64,000 bases of DNA from Chroococcidiopsis sp. CCMEE 29 (GTDB lineage: Bacteria; Cyanobacteriota; Cyanobacteriia; Cyanobacteriales; Chroococcidiopsidaceae): contig NZ_CP083761.1 in assembly GCF_023558375.1 (NCBI RefSeq), positions 2,040,001-2,104,000 of the forward strand. Direction: 5' to 3'. Below the pieces are notes generated by a model. It was given only the letters and a program-made list of their open reading frames with translations, was not told the DNA's origin and made no database searches. Of the stretch, positions 35,882 through 45,416 are shown piece after piece (position 1 is the stretch's first letter; every line of letters starts with the position of its first letter). A program made the position numbers and the translations under genes.

Positions 35882-36067
35882 ATGAATATGCAAACCAATA
35901 GTTGTCCTTGTTGCGGTAGTCCTCTACTGCGTCATGCCCGCCAGAGTGGAGTTTACTGGTTTTGTACATCCTGTTGGCAGGAAGTTCCGCTCTTAGCTGT
36001 TAGTCAAATGCCTCGCCCAGAAAGTATTGTAGTGCGATCGCGCCCTGTCCAACCAGTGAATTCCTAG
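35882..36067 (+). CDS. Small zinc-ribbon protein (61 aa)
   Basis: The product has two cysteine knuckles, CPCC (residues 8-11) and CTSC (about 32-35), typical of a zinc ribbon, and a basic C-terminus. Such mini-proteins accompany glycosyltransferase and regulator genes in cyanobacteria but have no known role. The last 15 codons lie in the first copy of a 132-bp tandem duplication (36024-36287), so the original C-terminus may have differed. Confidence 0.65.
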   Translation: MNMQTNSCPCCGSPLLRHARQSGVYWFCTSCWQEVPLLAVSQMPRPESIVVRSRPVQPVNS

Positions 36068-36287
36068 ACGTGAGAAGCGGTAGGGGCGGGTTTAACTGAA
36101 TTGCCTATTTGAGCACAGGCATGATTGGCAAACCCGCCCGTACAGGAATAAAGGGGTATTGTAGTGTGATCGCGCCCTGTCCAACCAGTGAATTCCTAGA
36201 CGTGAGGAGTGGTAGGGCCGAGTTTAACTGAATTGTCGTTTAAACACAGGCATAATTGGCAAACCCGCCCGTACAGGAATAAAGGGG
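36024..36287. repeat. 132-bp tandem duplication carrying a GTAGGGGC palindrome
   Basis: Two adjacent copies (36024-36155 and 36156-36287) share nearly all bases, starting GTATTGTAGTG(C/T)GATCGCG. Each contains a GTAGGG(G/C)C...AAACCCGCCCGTAC inverted repeat (36080-36143 and 36212-36275). The first copy starts inside the zinc-ribbon gene. The second copy has several changes, including a broken left palindrome arm. Confidence 0.9.
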
Positions 36288-36339
36288 TGTTGACCTGTCC
36301 TGATACAATCGGGGGAGCAACGGTTAGGGACAGGTCAAA

Positions 36340-37395
36340 ATGCTCGCTGCACTTCTATATGGTCAAGAAGACTTACGCCTAGAACAGGTGACCGACCCCA
36401 CTCCGTCTATGGGTGAGGTGGTGATTCAGGTTGCAGCAGCGACGACTTGTGGCACAGATTTAAAAGTATGGCGGCGGGGAGGTCATGCAAAAATGCTACA
36501 ACTCCCTACTTTGTTTGGTCATGAGGCAGCTGGGCGGATTGTGGCTATGGGAGAAGGTGTGCAGGGTTGGCAGGTGGGCGATCGCGTTGTGGCTAACAAC
36601 TCTGCTCCATGCATGGAATGTTTTTTTTGTCAACGTAGTGAACATTCCCTCTGCCCTAATTTGACATGGAATAACGGTACGTTTGCTGAATACCTCAAAA
36701 TTCCTGCCTCCATTGTCCAACACAACATGTTGCCAATACCTGCCAGTCTGCCGGATGAAATTGCAGCAATGACTGAACCTCTTGCTTGTGTACTGCATGG
36801 GGTAGCGCGGTCAAATGTGAAGCAGGGCGATCGCGTAGTCGTGCTAGGAGATGGCGCAATTGGACTGATGTTTGTAGCCGCGCTAGCTAATCAGATGGCG
36901 AATGGTGAAATTCATCCTTCTAAAGTATTACTGTTTGGCGGTAATGACCAACGGCTGCAAATTGGAGAAAAACTGGGTGCAACTGAGACTTTTAACTATC
37001 ACCAATTGCAGGATATGCCAGCTGTAGTAAGAGAACACACAGAAGGCTGGGGTGCGGATATAGTGATTGAGGCAACAGGTGTACCTGCAGTTTGGGAGAC
37101 CGCGATCGCTTGTGCGCGTCCAGGGGCAACAGTTAATCTGTTTGGGGGTTGTCCCAAAGGTACTACGATCGCAGTGAATACAGAACAACTGCACTACAGC
37201 GAACTAAATTTAAAAGGAGTATTTCACAATACCCCAGGGTACGTACGCGCCGCACTGTCGTTGCTAGCGAGTCAAGTCATTCCATTTGAATTGTTAATTA
37301 GCGAGCACCGACCGCTAAAGCAGTTAAAGCAGGTGTTCCACGATATGAAGCATCGCCAGGTAATTAAGGTAGCGATCAATCCGACAGAAATCTGA
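36340..37395 (+). CDS. Zinc-dependent alcohol dehydrogenase-like (MDR family)
   Basis: The 351-aa product belongs to the medium-chain dehydrogenase/reductase family. It has catalytic-zinc residues in TTCGTDLKVW and GHEAAGRIVAMGEG. A four-Cys structural zinc lobe (CMECFFCQRSEHSLC) and a Rossmann dinucleotide site (VVLGDGAIGLMF) follow. It oxidises or reduces an alcohol or polyol with NAD(P); sorbitol- or threonine-dehydrogenase-like, substrate unknown. The ATG at 36340 follows AGGTC. It is a single gene after the repeat block. Confidence 0.88.
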   Translation: MLAALLYGQEDLRLEQVTDPTPSMGEVVIQVAAATTCGTDLKVWRRGGHAKMLQLPTLFGHEAAGRIVAMGEGVQGWQVGDRVVANNSAPCMECFFCQRSEHSLCPNLTWNNGTFAEYLKIPASIVQHNMLPIPASLPDEIAAMTEPLACVLHGVARSNVKQGDRVVVLGDGAIGLMFVAALANQMANGEIHPSKVLLFGGNDQRLQIGEKLGATETFNYHQLQDMPAVVREHTEGWGADIVIEATGVPAVWETAIACARPGATVNLFGGCPKGTTIAVNTEQLHYSELNLKGVFHNTPGYVRAALSLLASQVIPFELLISEHRPLKQLKQVFHDMKHRQVIKVAINPTEI

Positions 37396-37527
37396 TATTA
37401 AGCAGCAATTGGCGACTAGAAGTCGCAGCTATACAGACAAAACCCGCCGACGCGGGTTTCAAATCATTGAGCTGGAGTTTAGTCTGTGCAGCAGAACTTT
37501 GCTTTTATAGCGGCGAATTCTATTGGC

Positions 37528-38280
37528 CTAGCCTGGTGCTGAGGTTTCAGGTAGATCAAATAAAACTGTGGTCATGTAATGTTCAGCCCAATCGGCACCA
37601 AAGGCTTTTTCTAGCACCCGACGAGTTTTGTCATTCTGCTGCTGTTTAGTGCAGTAGTAGCGTTGACTGGCGAGAATCTGAGCTTGTTGTTCAACTGATA
37701 CAGGTTGAGCAGCGATCGCCTGAGTACAATGAATTTCTAGCAATGCCTGTACCCGTTCCAGAAACACTGCTTCTTCTTCTGGGTTACCGGGTCGAATGAA
37801 GATACAAAATTGCGAAAAGATATCTCCCCAAGCTGGTAGTTCCCGGGGCAAACTAAAATTAAGCGGTGGTAGTGCCTGAAGTGCAGAGATGTACTCAGCT
37901 GGCAAAGTGCGTTCAGCACTCAGTGGCGAAAGGTCAGCGATCGCCGCACTAATTTGTCCTCGTCCTCCCACTAAGTCGCAACCAAACATCGGTAGGGCAT
38001 ATTTAGGACGGGGAAACATGACGCAATGCAAAATATCCAGCATGTTTCCGATTTTTGCCAGTTCTAAGTGCAATTTACGGAACTGGGGTGCTTGATAGCA
38101 ACGGTTTTCAATCGTCAGTTTTTCTCCCTCTAGTTTTCCTTCTACGTACCCTAATTCAGCTGGCATTGCGTAGGGACTAAGTTCCAGATGGCTTTGCCAA
38201 GTATTTTCAATACAATCAGCCAACTGACGAACCAAGGGATGTTGTTGCGATCGCAGGGAGGTTGTAGAAATGGGTGACAT
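37528..38280 (-). CDS. pcyA: Phycocyanobilin:ferredoxin oxidoreductase
   Basis: PcyA reduces biliverdin IXalpha to phycocyanobilin with four electrons from ferredoxin, supplying the chromophore of phycobilisomes and phytochromes. The 250-aa product has the family core KIGNMLDILHCVMFPRPKYA with the active-site His, and PMFGCDLVGG with the catalytic Asp. The length matches known PcyA. It is a lone gene upstream of a MITE-like element. Confidence 0.96.
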   Translation of the reverse strand: MSPISTTSLRSQQHPLVRQLADCIENTWQSHLELSPYAMPAELGYVEGKLEGEKLTIENRCYQAPQFRKLHLELAKIGNMLDILHCVMFPRPKYALPMFGCDLVGGRGQISAAIADLSPLSAERTLPAEYISALQALPPLNFSLPRELPAWGDIFSQFCIFIRPGNPEEEAVFLERVQALLEIHCTQAIAAQPVSVEQQAQILASQRYYCTKQQQNDKTRRVLEKAFGADWAEHYMTTVLFDLPETSAPG

Positions 38281-38320
38281 GAGGAAGCAAATGCAAGGTG
38301 GTTTGATCTCGTTGTATCGA

Positions 38321-38513
38321 ACTTACGCAAACTTCATAAATTCCAGACCTTTTTGCAGCTCCCCCGCGCATCCCCCTTAAAAAGGGGGACTTTGAATCCG
38401 GTTCCCCCCTTTCTCAAGGGGGCTAAGGGGAATCGAAGGCTGAAGTTGCTGACCAAAGCATTTGTGTGTACACAGTAGCTTATCAGGGGGGTAAGGGGGA
38501 TCTTTGCGTAAGT
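38321..38513. mobile_element. MITE-like element with ACTTACGCAAA ends
   Basis: A 193-bp element is bounded by perfect 11-bp inverted repeats, ACTTACGCAAA at 38321-38331 and its complement at 38503-38513. Inside lies a C-rich/G-rich palindromic block (38360-38434) related to the element at 59209-59285. It encodes no protein. No target duplication is evident. Confidence 0.75.
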
Positions 38514-38757
38514 CCTGTCTTCTAGATTACAGCTAGTGGTATGAGTTTGAAGCAAGCTGTCTCCGACTTGGATAGTTATGTTAAGTTGGCTCCTCACCTT
38601 CTTTAGGTAAAGTTATTAAACACTTACTTGTTAAATAAAACAGGATTTTAGTAACATACGTTACAGAAATTATTTAAAATTAGTCCCATAGGGCTGGTTG
38701 CTAGACAGGATGAGCCAGCCTAAATTGTGTGATGCTACAGGAAGGGAAAACAAAACC

Positions 38758-39018
38758 ATGAAACTCAATTCCTATAAACCAGACATTGCGGTTCAACAAC
38801 GAACACCTAATCTGGACTGGTCAAATAAGTTTTATTACACTTCGGCACAGCAGGAGTTTGAGCCTGATATTTGGGTACAGTTGTTGGAACTTCCTAGCAC
38901 CTTCAGTTTTGACGAAGCATTGTTAATTTGTCAGTTATCAAAAGATGAGTGGCTAGCCTGGATTCCAGAGCATGGCGAATCAGTGTTACACACCCGTCAA
39001 TTTTGCGCTCTTTCTTAA
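38758..39018 (+). CDS. Conserved hypothetical protein (86 aa)
   Basis: The ATG at 38758 follows a GGAAGGG ribosome binding site, so I chose it over an upstream in-frame start at 38698. The product begins MKLNSYKPDIAVQQRTP and has an acidic middle (FEPDIWVQLLELPSTFSFDEALLICQ) followed by WLAWIPEHGESVL. I recall similar short proteins in many cyanobacteria but know no function. No membrane segment or metal motif is visible. Confidence 0.65.
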   Translation: MKLNSYKPDIAVQQRTPNLDWSNKFYYTSAQQEFEPDIWVQLLELPSTFSFDEALLICQLSKDEWLAWIPEHGESVLHTRQFCALS

Positions 39019-39072
39019 AGGAACTTACCTCGTAGTAAGTGAAATTTATAAACTTTATCTAATCCCTAACCC

Positions 39073-39684
39073 CTAATCCCTAGTTCTGGGAAGTTGCCAA
39101 AAATCAGTGACATCGTACCCTAAATTAGCCAGCATTTGGCGCAACAAGGGTAAGCTGAGACCAATCACGTTGGTATGACAACCCTCAAGTTTTTCCACAA
39201 ATAGACCGCCGCGACCTTCTAAGGCAAAGGCACCAGCGCACTTGAGTGGTTCACCAGTCGCAACATAAGCTTGGATTTCACGATCGCTAATCTGGGCAAA
39301 ATAAACCCGCGTTACCTGACAGCGTACCAGGGAACAGCGTTGCGAGAGGTCAATTAAGGCATGACCCGTGTAGAGTTCGCCGATTTGACCACTCATTTGG
39401 TGCCAACGGGCGATCGCCTCAGCTGGGTCAGCTGGTTTACCATGAATCTCACCATTAACTAGCAAAACTGAATCACAACCCAGAATCAAAGCTGATTCAA
39501 ACTGAACAGCTACTGTCTCAGCTTTATGTTGGGCTAGAGTTTGTACTAGCGATACTGGATCAAGCAGCTGAATTTGGGACTCATCAAAATCGCTGACCCG
39601 AACAATTGGTTCAATCCCAGCACTTTGCAACAAGCGGTGGCGAGCTGGAGATGCGGAGGCAAGTACAAAGGGAGGAAGGCTCAT
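39073..39684 (-). CDS. maf: Maf-family nucleoside triphosphate pyrophosphatase
   Basis: Maf proteins hydrolyse non-canonical or modified nucleotides and inhibit septation when overexpressed. The 203-aa product begins [19 protein letters not shown], the typical Maf N-terminus, and carries [17 protein letters not shown] and [13 protein letters not shown] chose the ATG at 39684. The frame stays open to 39750, but that extension ([10 protein letters not shown]) is a translation of the 9-bp repeat array upstream and is not real. Confidence 0.93.
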   Translation of the reverse strand: MSLPPFVLASASPARHRLLQSAGIEPIVRVSDFDESQIQLLDPVSLVQTLAQHKAETVAVQFESALILGCDSVLLVNGEIHGKPADPAEAIARWHQMSGQIGELYTGHALIDLSQRCSLVRCQVTRVYFAQISDREIQAYVATGEPLKCAGAFALEGRGGLFVEKLEGCHTNVIGLSLPLLRQMLANLGYDVTDFWQLPRTRD

Positions 39685-39689
39685 AAGGA

Positions 39690-39790
39690 AGCAGAGAGAG
39701 CAGGGGGAGCAGGGGGAGCAGGGGAAGCAAGAGTGTAATCCAAAATCCAAAATCCAAAATCTAAAATCCCCTAACCCCTCGCCTCTCTTC
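39690..39790. repeat. Composite short tandem repeat array
   Basis: 9-bp AGCAGGGGG units, then CCAAAAT heptamers, then CCCCTAACCCC fill the gap between cyanoP and maf. The order matches the arrays at 4535-4636 and 9921-10045. Confidence 0.85.
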
Positions 39791-39801
39791 CCTCGCCCCT
39801 C

Positions 39802-40344
39802 TTAATAAATTGAGAAAGACTTAACCACTTGCTCAAATACCTGGTGTACTTTAGGCCAGCGTTTTTCAGGGGTAGAGGCGTTGAAGGTAAAGAGTTTACC
39901 ACGACTAATAGCGACGCTGGCTAGATTGTGGCGTTCTTGCTGATTTGCAAGTTTAACTACATATTCTAGGAGATAGTACGTTTTACCTCCAGATTCTAGT
40001 TTCTCAGCGTTGACTAATTCAGCTTCGCGTCCTGAGTCTGGAGGTGCGATCGCGCTTTTTCCCAGCTTATAACCTACCTCCCCAGGAGTTCCTAATTCAG
40101 CCAGTGTTTTCCCTGCAGGTACAGAGCTAATCACAACTGATACATTTTCTGTTGTTTCAATCAAGTCGTGGAAAACGACATCAGGACCACCTGAAACCTT
40201 GACTTGAAGCCAGCCGTTAGGATAGAGAAACTCATAACCATCAATGCTGTCTACATAGCCGTTTAATCCAGAGGTAGCTGAAACACAACCCGTAAGGCTC
40301 AAGCTCAACACTACCAGCAAAATTGCTGCAATCCGTTTCAGCAT
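39802..40344 (-). CDS. PsbP-family photosystem II lipoprotein (CyanoP)
   Basis: CyanoP is a lumenal PsbP homologue that helps photosystem II assembly. The 180-aa product has a lipoprotein signal peptide ending in LSLTGC (lipobox) and a PsbP fold (YEFLYPNGWLQVKV, VVFHDLIETTENVSVVIS, YLLEYVVK). The ATG at 40344 follows AAGGAGG, so I prefer it to the ATG at 40380. It is anchored to the thylakoid membrane on the lumenal side (inference from the lipobox). Confidence 0.9.
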   Translation of the reverse strand: MLKRIAAILLVVLSLSLTGCVSATSGLNGYVDSIDGYEFLYPNGWLQVKVSGGPDVVFHDLIETTENVSVVISSVPAGKTLAELGTPGEVGYKLGKSAIAPPDSGREAELVNAEKLESGGKTYYLLEYVVKLANQQERHNLASVAISRGKLFTFNASTPEKRWPKVHQVFEQVVKSFSIY

Positions 40345-40476
40345 TTTTAATATCCTCCTTGAGGCTGCACACATAAACAAATTGTCAACAAGCGTGTTTT
40401 AATTGTTCCATTTTAGGGCTGTAACTCCCTCCAGGTGCTACTTTCAAAATCCAAAATCCAAAATCTAAAATCCAAA

Positions 40477-41010
40477 ATGGTATCAGTACCTATAGTTCTA
40501 GAGAAAGTTTTGAGCAGCGACAGGGAACCGGATGCTGTGTTTTCTGCCTTGATGCCAGCTTTAGGTGAGGTGTTGCAGTGCGATCGCTGTTTTCTCTACC
40601 TGCGTCATCCACAAACCCACATTGGTAAAGCTGCTTACTGCTGGCGTCGTAGCCCTGAGTATCCCGATGTTACTGACTCTGATTGGAAGGAAGAACCAAA
40701 ATCTTTGATGCTTGAAGATCCGCTATGGGCTGCAGCAATACGTACCGAACCATCTATTTTTGTTGAGGATGTGGAGACAGCAAATCCTATTGTGGTGAAC
40801 AAATATTTCGAGCAAAAGCAATTTGGACATAGAGCATTAGTTCACGCCCACCTGTGCTGCGATGGTCAATTGTGGGGGATTTTGCAACCCTGTGTCTTTG
40901 GTCAACCTAGAGCTTGGACTGAGGAAGACCGCGCTATTATTGCCATAGTTACAGAAAAGATCGTACCACTGGCTGTTAGCTATGTGAAAGCTGCTTTGAG
41001 CGATATGTAG
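40477..41010 (+). CDS. GAF domain protein
   Basis: The 177-aa product is a single GAF domain: LEKVLSSDREPDAVFSALMPALGEVLQCDRCFLYLR, then LVHAHLCCDGQLWGILQP and RAWTEEDRAIIAIVTEKIVPL. The conserved cysteines near CCDGQLWG might bind a ligand, but the domain lacks an obvious bilin-cysteine motif. CCAAAAT heptamers run directly up to the ATG at 40477 (an earlier frame start at 40435 lies in the repeats). It probably acts as a small signalling partner; ligand unknown. Confidence 0.8.
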   Translation: MVSVPIVLEKVLSSDREPDAVFSALMPALGEVLQCDRCFLYLRHPQTHIGKAAYCWRRSPEYPDVTDSDWKEEPKSLMLEDPLWAAAIRTEPSIFVEDVETANPIVVNKYFEQKQFGHRALVHAHLCCDGQLWGILQPCVFGQPRAWTEEDRAIIAIVTEKIVPLAVSYVKAALSDM

Positions 41011-41016
41011 TATGGA

Positions 41017-41280
41017 TTATTTGTTTCGATAAATTATTGCCAAAAATGTTACAAATCCACAGCTAAGTAAACTAATCAAATTTCCGTAAAGCAAAATCCG
41101 ATCGTTTTGGTAATAGCCATATAAAATTCCATTTAATTGAATAAAGTTGAAACCAAGGAAAGTAATTAAAGCTACATCCTTAGCACTTTTGTTTTTAATA
41201 ATTCTCAATGCTTGCGGAATAAATAGACTAGCGTTGAACACAAAACCTAAGCCAAAAAAAAAGGTTACTATTTCTTTCAT
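41017..41280 (-). CDS. SemiSWEET-type small membrane transporter
   Basis: The 87-aa product from the ATG at 41280 has three predicted transmembrane helices and the PQ-loop signature FIPQALRIIKNKSAKDVALITFLGF. SemiSWEETs work as dimers and carry sugars in some bacteria; the substrate here is unknown. The frame opens to 41322, but the start MKEIVTFF gives the standard N-terminus. It is convergent with the GAF gene (6 bp apart) and lies 38 bp downstream of the M48-like gene. Confidence 0.82.
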   Translation of the reverse strand: MKEIVTFFFGLGFVFNASLFIPQALRIIKNKSAKDVALITFLGFNFIQLNGILYGYYQNDRILLYGNLISLLSCGFVTFLAIIYRNK

Positions 41281-41318
41281 GCTTTCTACTAGGCTGAGTT
41301 GCGCTCTCAAAAGAGATA

Positions 41319-43151
41319 TCAAATCCCACCGCTCAAGATGATGTAGGCTCCCCCAGCTGCTGCCGTAGTTGCTAAGAGGGTAGACCAGCCTGGATGACCA
41401 CTGCGACTGACTTTGCCGCCCTGAGTTTGCAAGATGTCAACGTCGATCCAGGGAGTGGCACCTCGACGAAACCAGCCAGTAGCAATGAGATGTCGGTCTA
41501 ATAATTCTGTGGGGCTGGGTGACTGCCTTAGTACAAGATCGCCAACAGGCCATAACCAGGAAATATGGTGTAATTTAACCAAACCAGTAGGAGAGTGCAG
41601 AATTAAGTCTTGTCCTAGCCAGTTACTGATGCCGTGACGACCCAATAGCTTACCTTGTAGGCGAACAGGTTGGCTGTCAATGGGTAATGCCGTTGATGCC
41701 AACAGGTTGGGTAAGTCGGGGTTGATTGTCACAGTAGCAGGTTTGATATCTGGAAATAAGGAATTAATTTGGATGAAGGTTCCAATGCTAAAGCCAATAG
41801 GTAGGCAACCTTGAATGAGTGACCAATCGCCATACATCCAAGCTAGCTGAGCAATCCCTAGCCAACTGCCAATTCCTCCAACTAGCCAAAGCAAACCTCC
41901 AAGGAGGAAACCGAAGAGAATGCCGAAAAAGGGAGCGACCTGTAATAAAAGAGCAGGGGAGGCAGGGGGAGATGAAGAATTAAATATTCTGTCTGTTTCT
42001 TTCCTGGCTAGATTCAGTTCGGGTTCTAGTCGCCAATGGTGGGCTATGTGAGTAAGGTGATGGAGGCGATCGCCCATTAGGGGATGGGTATGATTAATAT
42101 TTAGCCAGTAGCGAGCAGGGTTTAGATATTCCCAAGCCAGGACAGATTCAAACTGGGAGTATGAGTGTAAGTTACCCAAGGCGATCGCTTGGTCGTAGCT
42201 GATTAATGTCAATAGATTCCAGCTTTCCAACAGCCAACTGGTATGTCCTTGTTGCTGGATATCTTTGTTAATGCCTTGAGCTATTTTGAGTAAGGCACGA
42301 GTTAGACCATTAGGATTGCCGGTGATTTCAGCAGCGAGGCGATCACTGTAGTAAATCCGTAGCTGAGACAACCATAAAGCAGGTCCGCTTAGCAAACACC
42401 AAAGTCCATAAGCGCAGTTAGCGAATACTGCTGCAATGACCCGTAAAAATTCGTTGGTTATCCGATCTTCCCGTACAGATCCTTGCTGATAGATAGTGTA
42501 GGGTAGGTGAGTTACCAGAATGAACAGGGACATAACGACAAAATCCCAATGAGTAATATGCCCCAACTGAGCTGCATAGATAGTGGCAATTTCATCATCA
42601 GCCAGCTGCTCTAACAATCCCTGAGTAACTACGATTCGGGCAGTGCGGGGCAAATTTCCATAGGTCAGTGCTAGGGGTGTTGATATTGGCAGAATACTCA
42701 ACTTGGGTAGTGACCAATTTCGCTGTTGACAATAGCGTTTTAGCACCCTGCTTGCTTCCGGACTGTAGGTAGAGAGGGCATTAATTGATAGCGGTTGAAG
42801 ACGATAAAATAGCTTTAGCAGTGCATCTAACAACCAGGGCGACAAGAGCATCAGAATGCCCAGCGTCAGTAGAATTGACTGGGTTGGATCGCGGTAGAAC
42901 GGTTGAAACGGCTCTAAATATGGCAGCTTGACTAAAAGATCATTCGTGAATGCCATGGCAAATTTAATCAATTCCCGCAGCAGCCAAAACAGAGCGATCG
43001 CCGTGCCGAACTGTAGCAGTAAAAATGGGATGAAGTTAACTGCGCTTAAAGCTTGCCATCGCTTTGCTCGTCCGGCTTGCCGCCACTGAGAGAGTGAGGA
43101 GTGAGGCAATTTTGGATTTTTGGTTTTGGATTTTGGATTACACTCTTGCAC
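41319..43151 (-). CDS. M48 (HtpX-like) membrane protein lacking HExxH
   Basis: This protein of about 610 aa has N-terminal transmembrane helices (about 40-70 and 90-112), an M48-like domain (PLALTYGNLPRTARIVVTQGLLEQLADDEIA) and further hydrophobic regions near 405-450 and at the C-terminus. The usual zinc-binding HExxH is replaced by AAQLGH, with Ala and Gln at the first His and catalytic Glu. It is therefore probably not a protease. The N-terminus and residues about 392-403 come from repeats. The start is uncertain: GTG 43151 lies in a heptamer array. Confidence 0.8.
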   Translation of the reverse strand: MQECNPKSKTKNPKLPHSSLSQWRQAGRAKRWQALSAVNFIPFLLLQFGTAIALFWLLRELIKFAMAFTNDLLVKLPYLEPFQPFYRDPTQSILLTLGILMLLSPWLLDALLKLFYRLQPLSINALSTYSPEASRVLKRYCQQRNWSLPKLSILPISTPLALTYGNLPRTARIVVTQGLLEQLADDEIATIYAAQLGHITHWDFVVMSLFILVTHLPYTIYQQGSVREDRITNEFLRVIAAVFANCAYGLWCLLSGPALWLSQLRIYYSDRLAAEITGNPNGLTRALLKIAQGINKDIQQQGHTSWLLESWNLLTLISYDQAIALGNLHSYSQFESVLAWEYLNPARYWLNINHTHPLMGDRLHHLTHIAHHWRLEPELNLARKETDRIFNSSSPPASPALLLQVAPFFGILFGFLLGGLLWLVGGIGSWLGIAQLAWMYGDWSLIQGCLPIGFSIGTFIQINSLFPDIKPATVTINPDLPNLLASTALPIDSQPVRLQGKLLGRHGISNWLGQDLILHSPTGLVKLHHISWLWPVGDLVLRQSPSPTELLDRHLIATGWFRRGATPWIDVDILQTQGGKVSRSGHPGWSTLLATTAAAGGAYIILSGGI

Positions 43152-43198
43152 CCCTACCCCTCTGCTCTTTCCTGATTAAGGATATGAATCCAAGCCTT

Positions 43199-44839
43199 TT
43201 ACAGACCGTTGTGTTCAATTGGTTGTTGGCCGGAAGCTACGGGTGCGATCGTACTCAATTTTAACTCTGGGTGATCTTCCTGCACCTGCTGGCAATTCCA
43301 TTCATTGCGGAACAGCAGCACCGGACGTCCCCAACTATCCTTCACTGTCACTGTATTGAATAAACGCCCGACTTTTTCCAAAGCTTCCCAACCACCAGTA
43401 ACCCAACGAGTCACTGTGTAGGGCAACATCTCTAGCTGCGTCTCCACACCATACTCATTTTGCAAGCGAAACTGTACCACCTCGAATTGCAGTTGACCCA
43501 CTGCTGCCAAAATTGGGTCGCGCTTAGACTCATCCGCTGAGTACATAATTTGCACTGCGCCCTCTTCCCTTAACTCCAAGACACCTTTTTGAAATTGCTT
43601 GAACTTAGAGGGGTTGGGGTTTCTCAGAATTGCATACAGTTCTGGTGAGAAAGAGGGAATACCCTCGTACTCTAGCTTCTGACCGTTGTAAATCGTATCA
43701 CCGATCGCAAACACGCCGGGATTATTTAGACCGATGACATCCCCTGGATAGGCAACATCAATCGATTCTCGGTCTTGGGCAAATAGTTTTTGAGGACGCG
43801 ACAGGCGAACAGTTTTTCCAGTCCGGGCATGATTCACCGTCATGTCTTTTTCAAACTTACCCGTGCAGACTCGGATAAACGCCACCCGATCGCGGTGTCT
43901 TGGGTCCATATTTGCCTGGAGTTTAAAGACAAATCCCGAGAATTCTGGATAACTCGGTGGCATTTCACCGATACTGCTGTTGTGGGAACTAGGTTTGAGT
44001 GCGTAGTTGAGGAAGTGGTTCAAGAATAACTCCACCCCAAAGTTAGTCATGGCGCTACCAAAGAACACTGGCGTCATTTTGCCTTGGTGGACTAGCGTGG
44101 AATTCAGTTCTGGTCCCACTCCTTCTAGGAGTTCTAACTCATCTTTGAGTTGATAGTAGAGGTCTTGTTCCAACAACTGTTCAATTTGAGGATCGCCCAG
44201 ATCTACTACTGTGTCGATTGCCGCGCGACTCCCGTGGGCGCTACGTTCAAATAAGTGAATTTGTTGTTTGTGACGGTCTACTACACCTTTGAAGCGATCG
44301 CCCATGCCAATCGGCCAGTTAACTGCATACGTCTGTAAACCTAGTTCTTGCTCAATTTCATCCAACAGTTCTAAAGGTTCGCGTCCTGGACGGTCGAGTT
44401 TGTTAACAAACGTGAAAATAGGGAGCGATCGCATCCGGCAGACTTCAAACAACTTGCGCGTCTGGGGTTCCAGACCTTTAGCGGCATCAACCAGCATCAC
44501 TGCGTTATCAGCTGCTGCTAAAGTACGATAAGTGTCTTCACTAAAGTCCTGGTGTCCAGGAGTGTCTAGTAAATTGATCTGACATTTCTTGTACTCAAAC
44601 TGTAACACCGTCGATGTAATTGAAATTCCCCGCTGTTGCTCCATTGCCATCCAGTCCGAGGTCGCCTTGCGCTGCGCCCGGCGTGCCTTTACTGCCCCTG
44701 CTTCATGAATCGCTCCCCCGTAAAGCAAGAGCTTTTCCGTTAGTGTAGTTTTACCAGCATCGGGGTGGGAAATAATCGCAAAATTGCGACGACGCTCAAC
44801 TGCTGTTTGTAATTCAGCCTGGATGTCATTGGAAATCAT
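43199..44839 (-). CDS. prfC: Peptide chain release factor 3
   Basis: RF3 is the GTPase that recycles RF1/RF2 from ribosomes after termination. The 546-aa product has the G domain motifs [15 protein letters not shown] (P-loop), [28 protein letters not shown] and [15 protein letters not shown]. The beta-barrel and C-terminal domain 3 ([17 protein letters not shown]) complete the family layout. It starts with ATG at 44839. An alternative identity as EF-G is excluded by the length and the RF3-type [13 protein letters not shown]. Confidence 0.97.
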   Translation of the reverse strand: MISNDIQAELQTAVERRRNFAIISHPDAGKTTLTEKLLLYGGAIHEAGAVKARRAQRKATSDWMAMEQQRGISITSTVLQFEYKKCQINLLDTPGHQDFSEDTYRTLAAADNAVMLVDAAKGLEPQTRKLFEVCRMRSLPIFTFVNKLDRPGREPLELLDEIEQELGLQTYAVNWPIGMGDRFKGVVDRHKQQIHLFERSAHGSRAAIDTVVDLGDPQIEQLLEQDLYYQLKDELELLEGVGPELNSTLVHQGKMTPVFFGSAMTNFGVELFLNHFLNYALKPSSHNSSIGEMPPSYPEFSGFVFKLQANMDPRHRDRVAFIRVCTGKFEKDMTVNHARTGKTVRLSRPQKLFAQDRESIDVAYPGDVIGLNNPGVFAIGDTIYNGQKLEYEGIPSFSPELYAILRNPNPSKFKQFQKGVLELREEGAVQIMYSADESKRDPILAAVGQLQFEVVQFRLQNEYGVETQLEMLPYTVTRWVTGGWEALEKVGRLFNTVTVKDSWGRPVLLFRNEWNCQQVQEDHPELKLSTIAPVASGQQPIEHNGL

Positions 44840-44973
44840 GAAGCTTAGCTGTAGGATGTTACAGGGAGTAAGAACGAGAATTAACTTAAAGTTGGGCTTA
44901 ATTTTAAAGATAACAATTTGTGACTTATTTTTTCAGTAAAGAAAAGCCCTAACTAGATGAGGAATGTGGTTAT

Positions 44974-45318
44974 ATGTACGACACTGACAGGCGGAAACTT
45001 TTATCAGCACTGAGCCATGGCGCGATTTTTTTTAGCACTACACTTGTGTCTGTGGGGATACCCATTGCAATCTTATTCGTATCTGACGATCCAGTTGTCA
45101 AGGAAAATGCCAAAGAAGCGATTAACTTCCACTTTAATGTCTGGTTCTATGGAATCATCGTTGGAGTATTAGTTATATTATCCTTTGGCTTACTGGGGTT
45201 TATACTGCCACCTATATTTTTCCTTATCCATTGGGGATTATCAATTTGGGCGATCGCCCAGGTTCTTAGCAATCCTGACCAGTCCTTCCGCTACCCCTTC
45301 ATTTTCCGGCTGCTATAA
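44974..45318 (+). CDS. DUF4870 family membrane protein
   Basis: The 114-aa product has three predicted transmembrane helices and the DUF4870 features RKLLSALSHGAIFF and VKENAKEAINFHFN. The family is widespread and unexplained (formerly Tic20-like). The start is ATG 44974 and a hemB gene follows about 100 bp later on the same strand. No functional link is evident. Confidence 0.85.
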   Translation: MYDTDRRKLLSALSHGAIFFSTTLVSVGIPIAILFVSDDPVVKENAKEAINFHFNVWFYGIIVGVLVILSFGLLGFILPPIFFLIHWGLSIWAIAQVLSNPDQSFRYPFIFRLL

Positions 45319-45416
45319 GCCTAAGCTCGATCTCAACATAATTCTGCACAGAATTATCCGGAGAATTGCCAGCATTGTCGTTAGCAAGTTAGTTTTTTTA
45401 CCTTTTATAAGACACC

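Noticed and set aside
38334-38597. Reverse frame of 87 codons over the MITE-like element
   Set aside because: It is made from palindromic repeat DNA and has no protein-like features.
39685-39750. 22-residue N-terminal extension of Maf
   Set aside because: The extension (Cys/Ser/Pro repeats) is a translation of the 9-bp array. The ATG at 39684 gives the standard Maf N-terminus.
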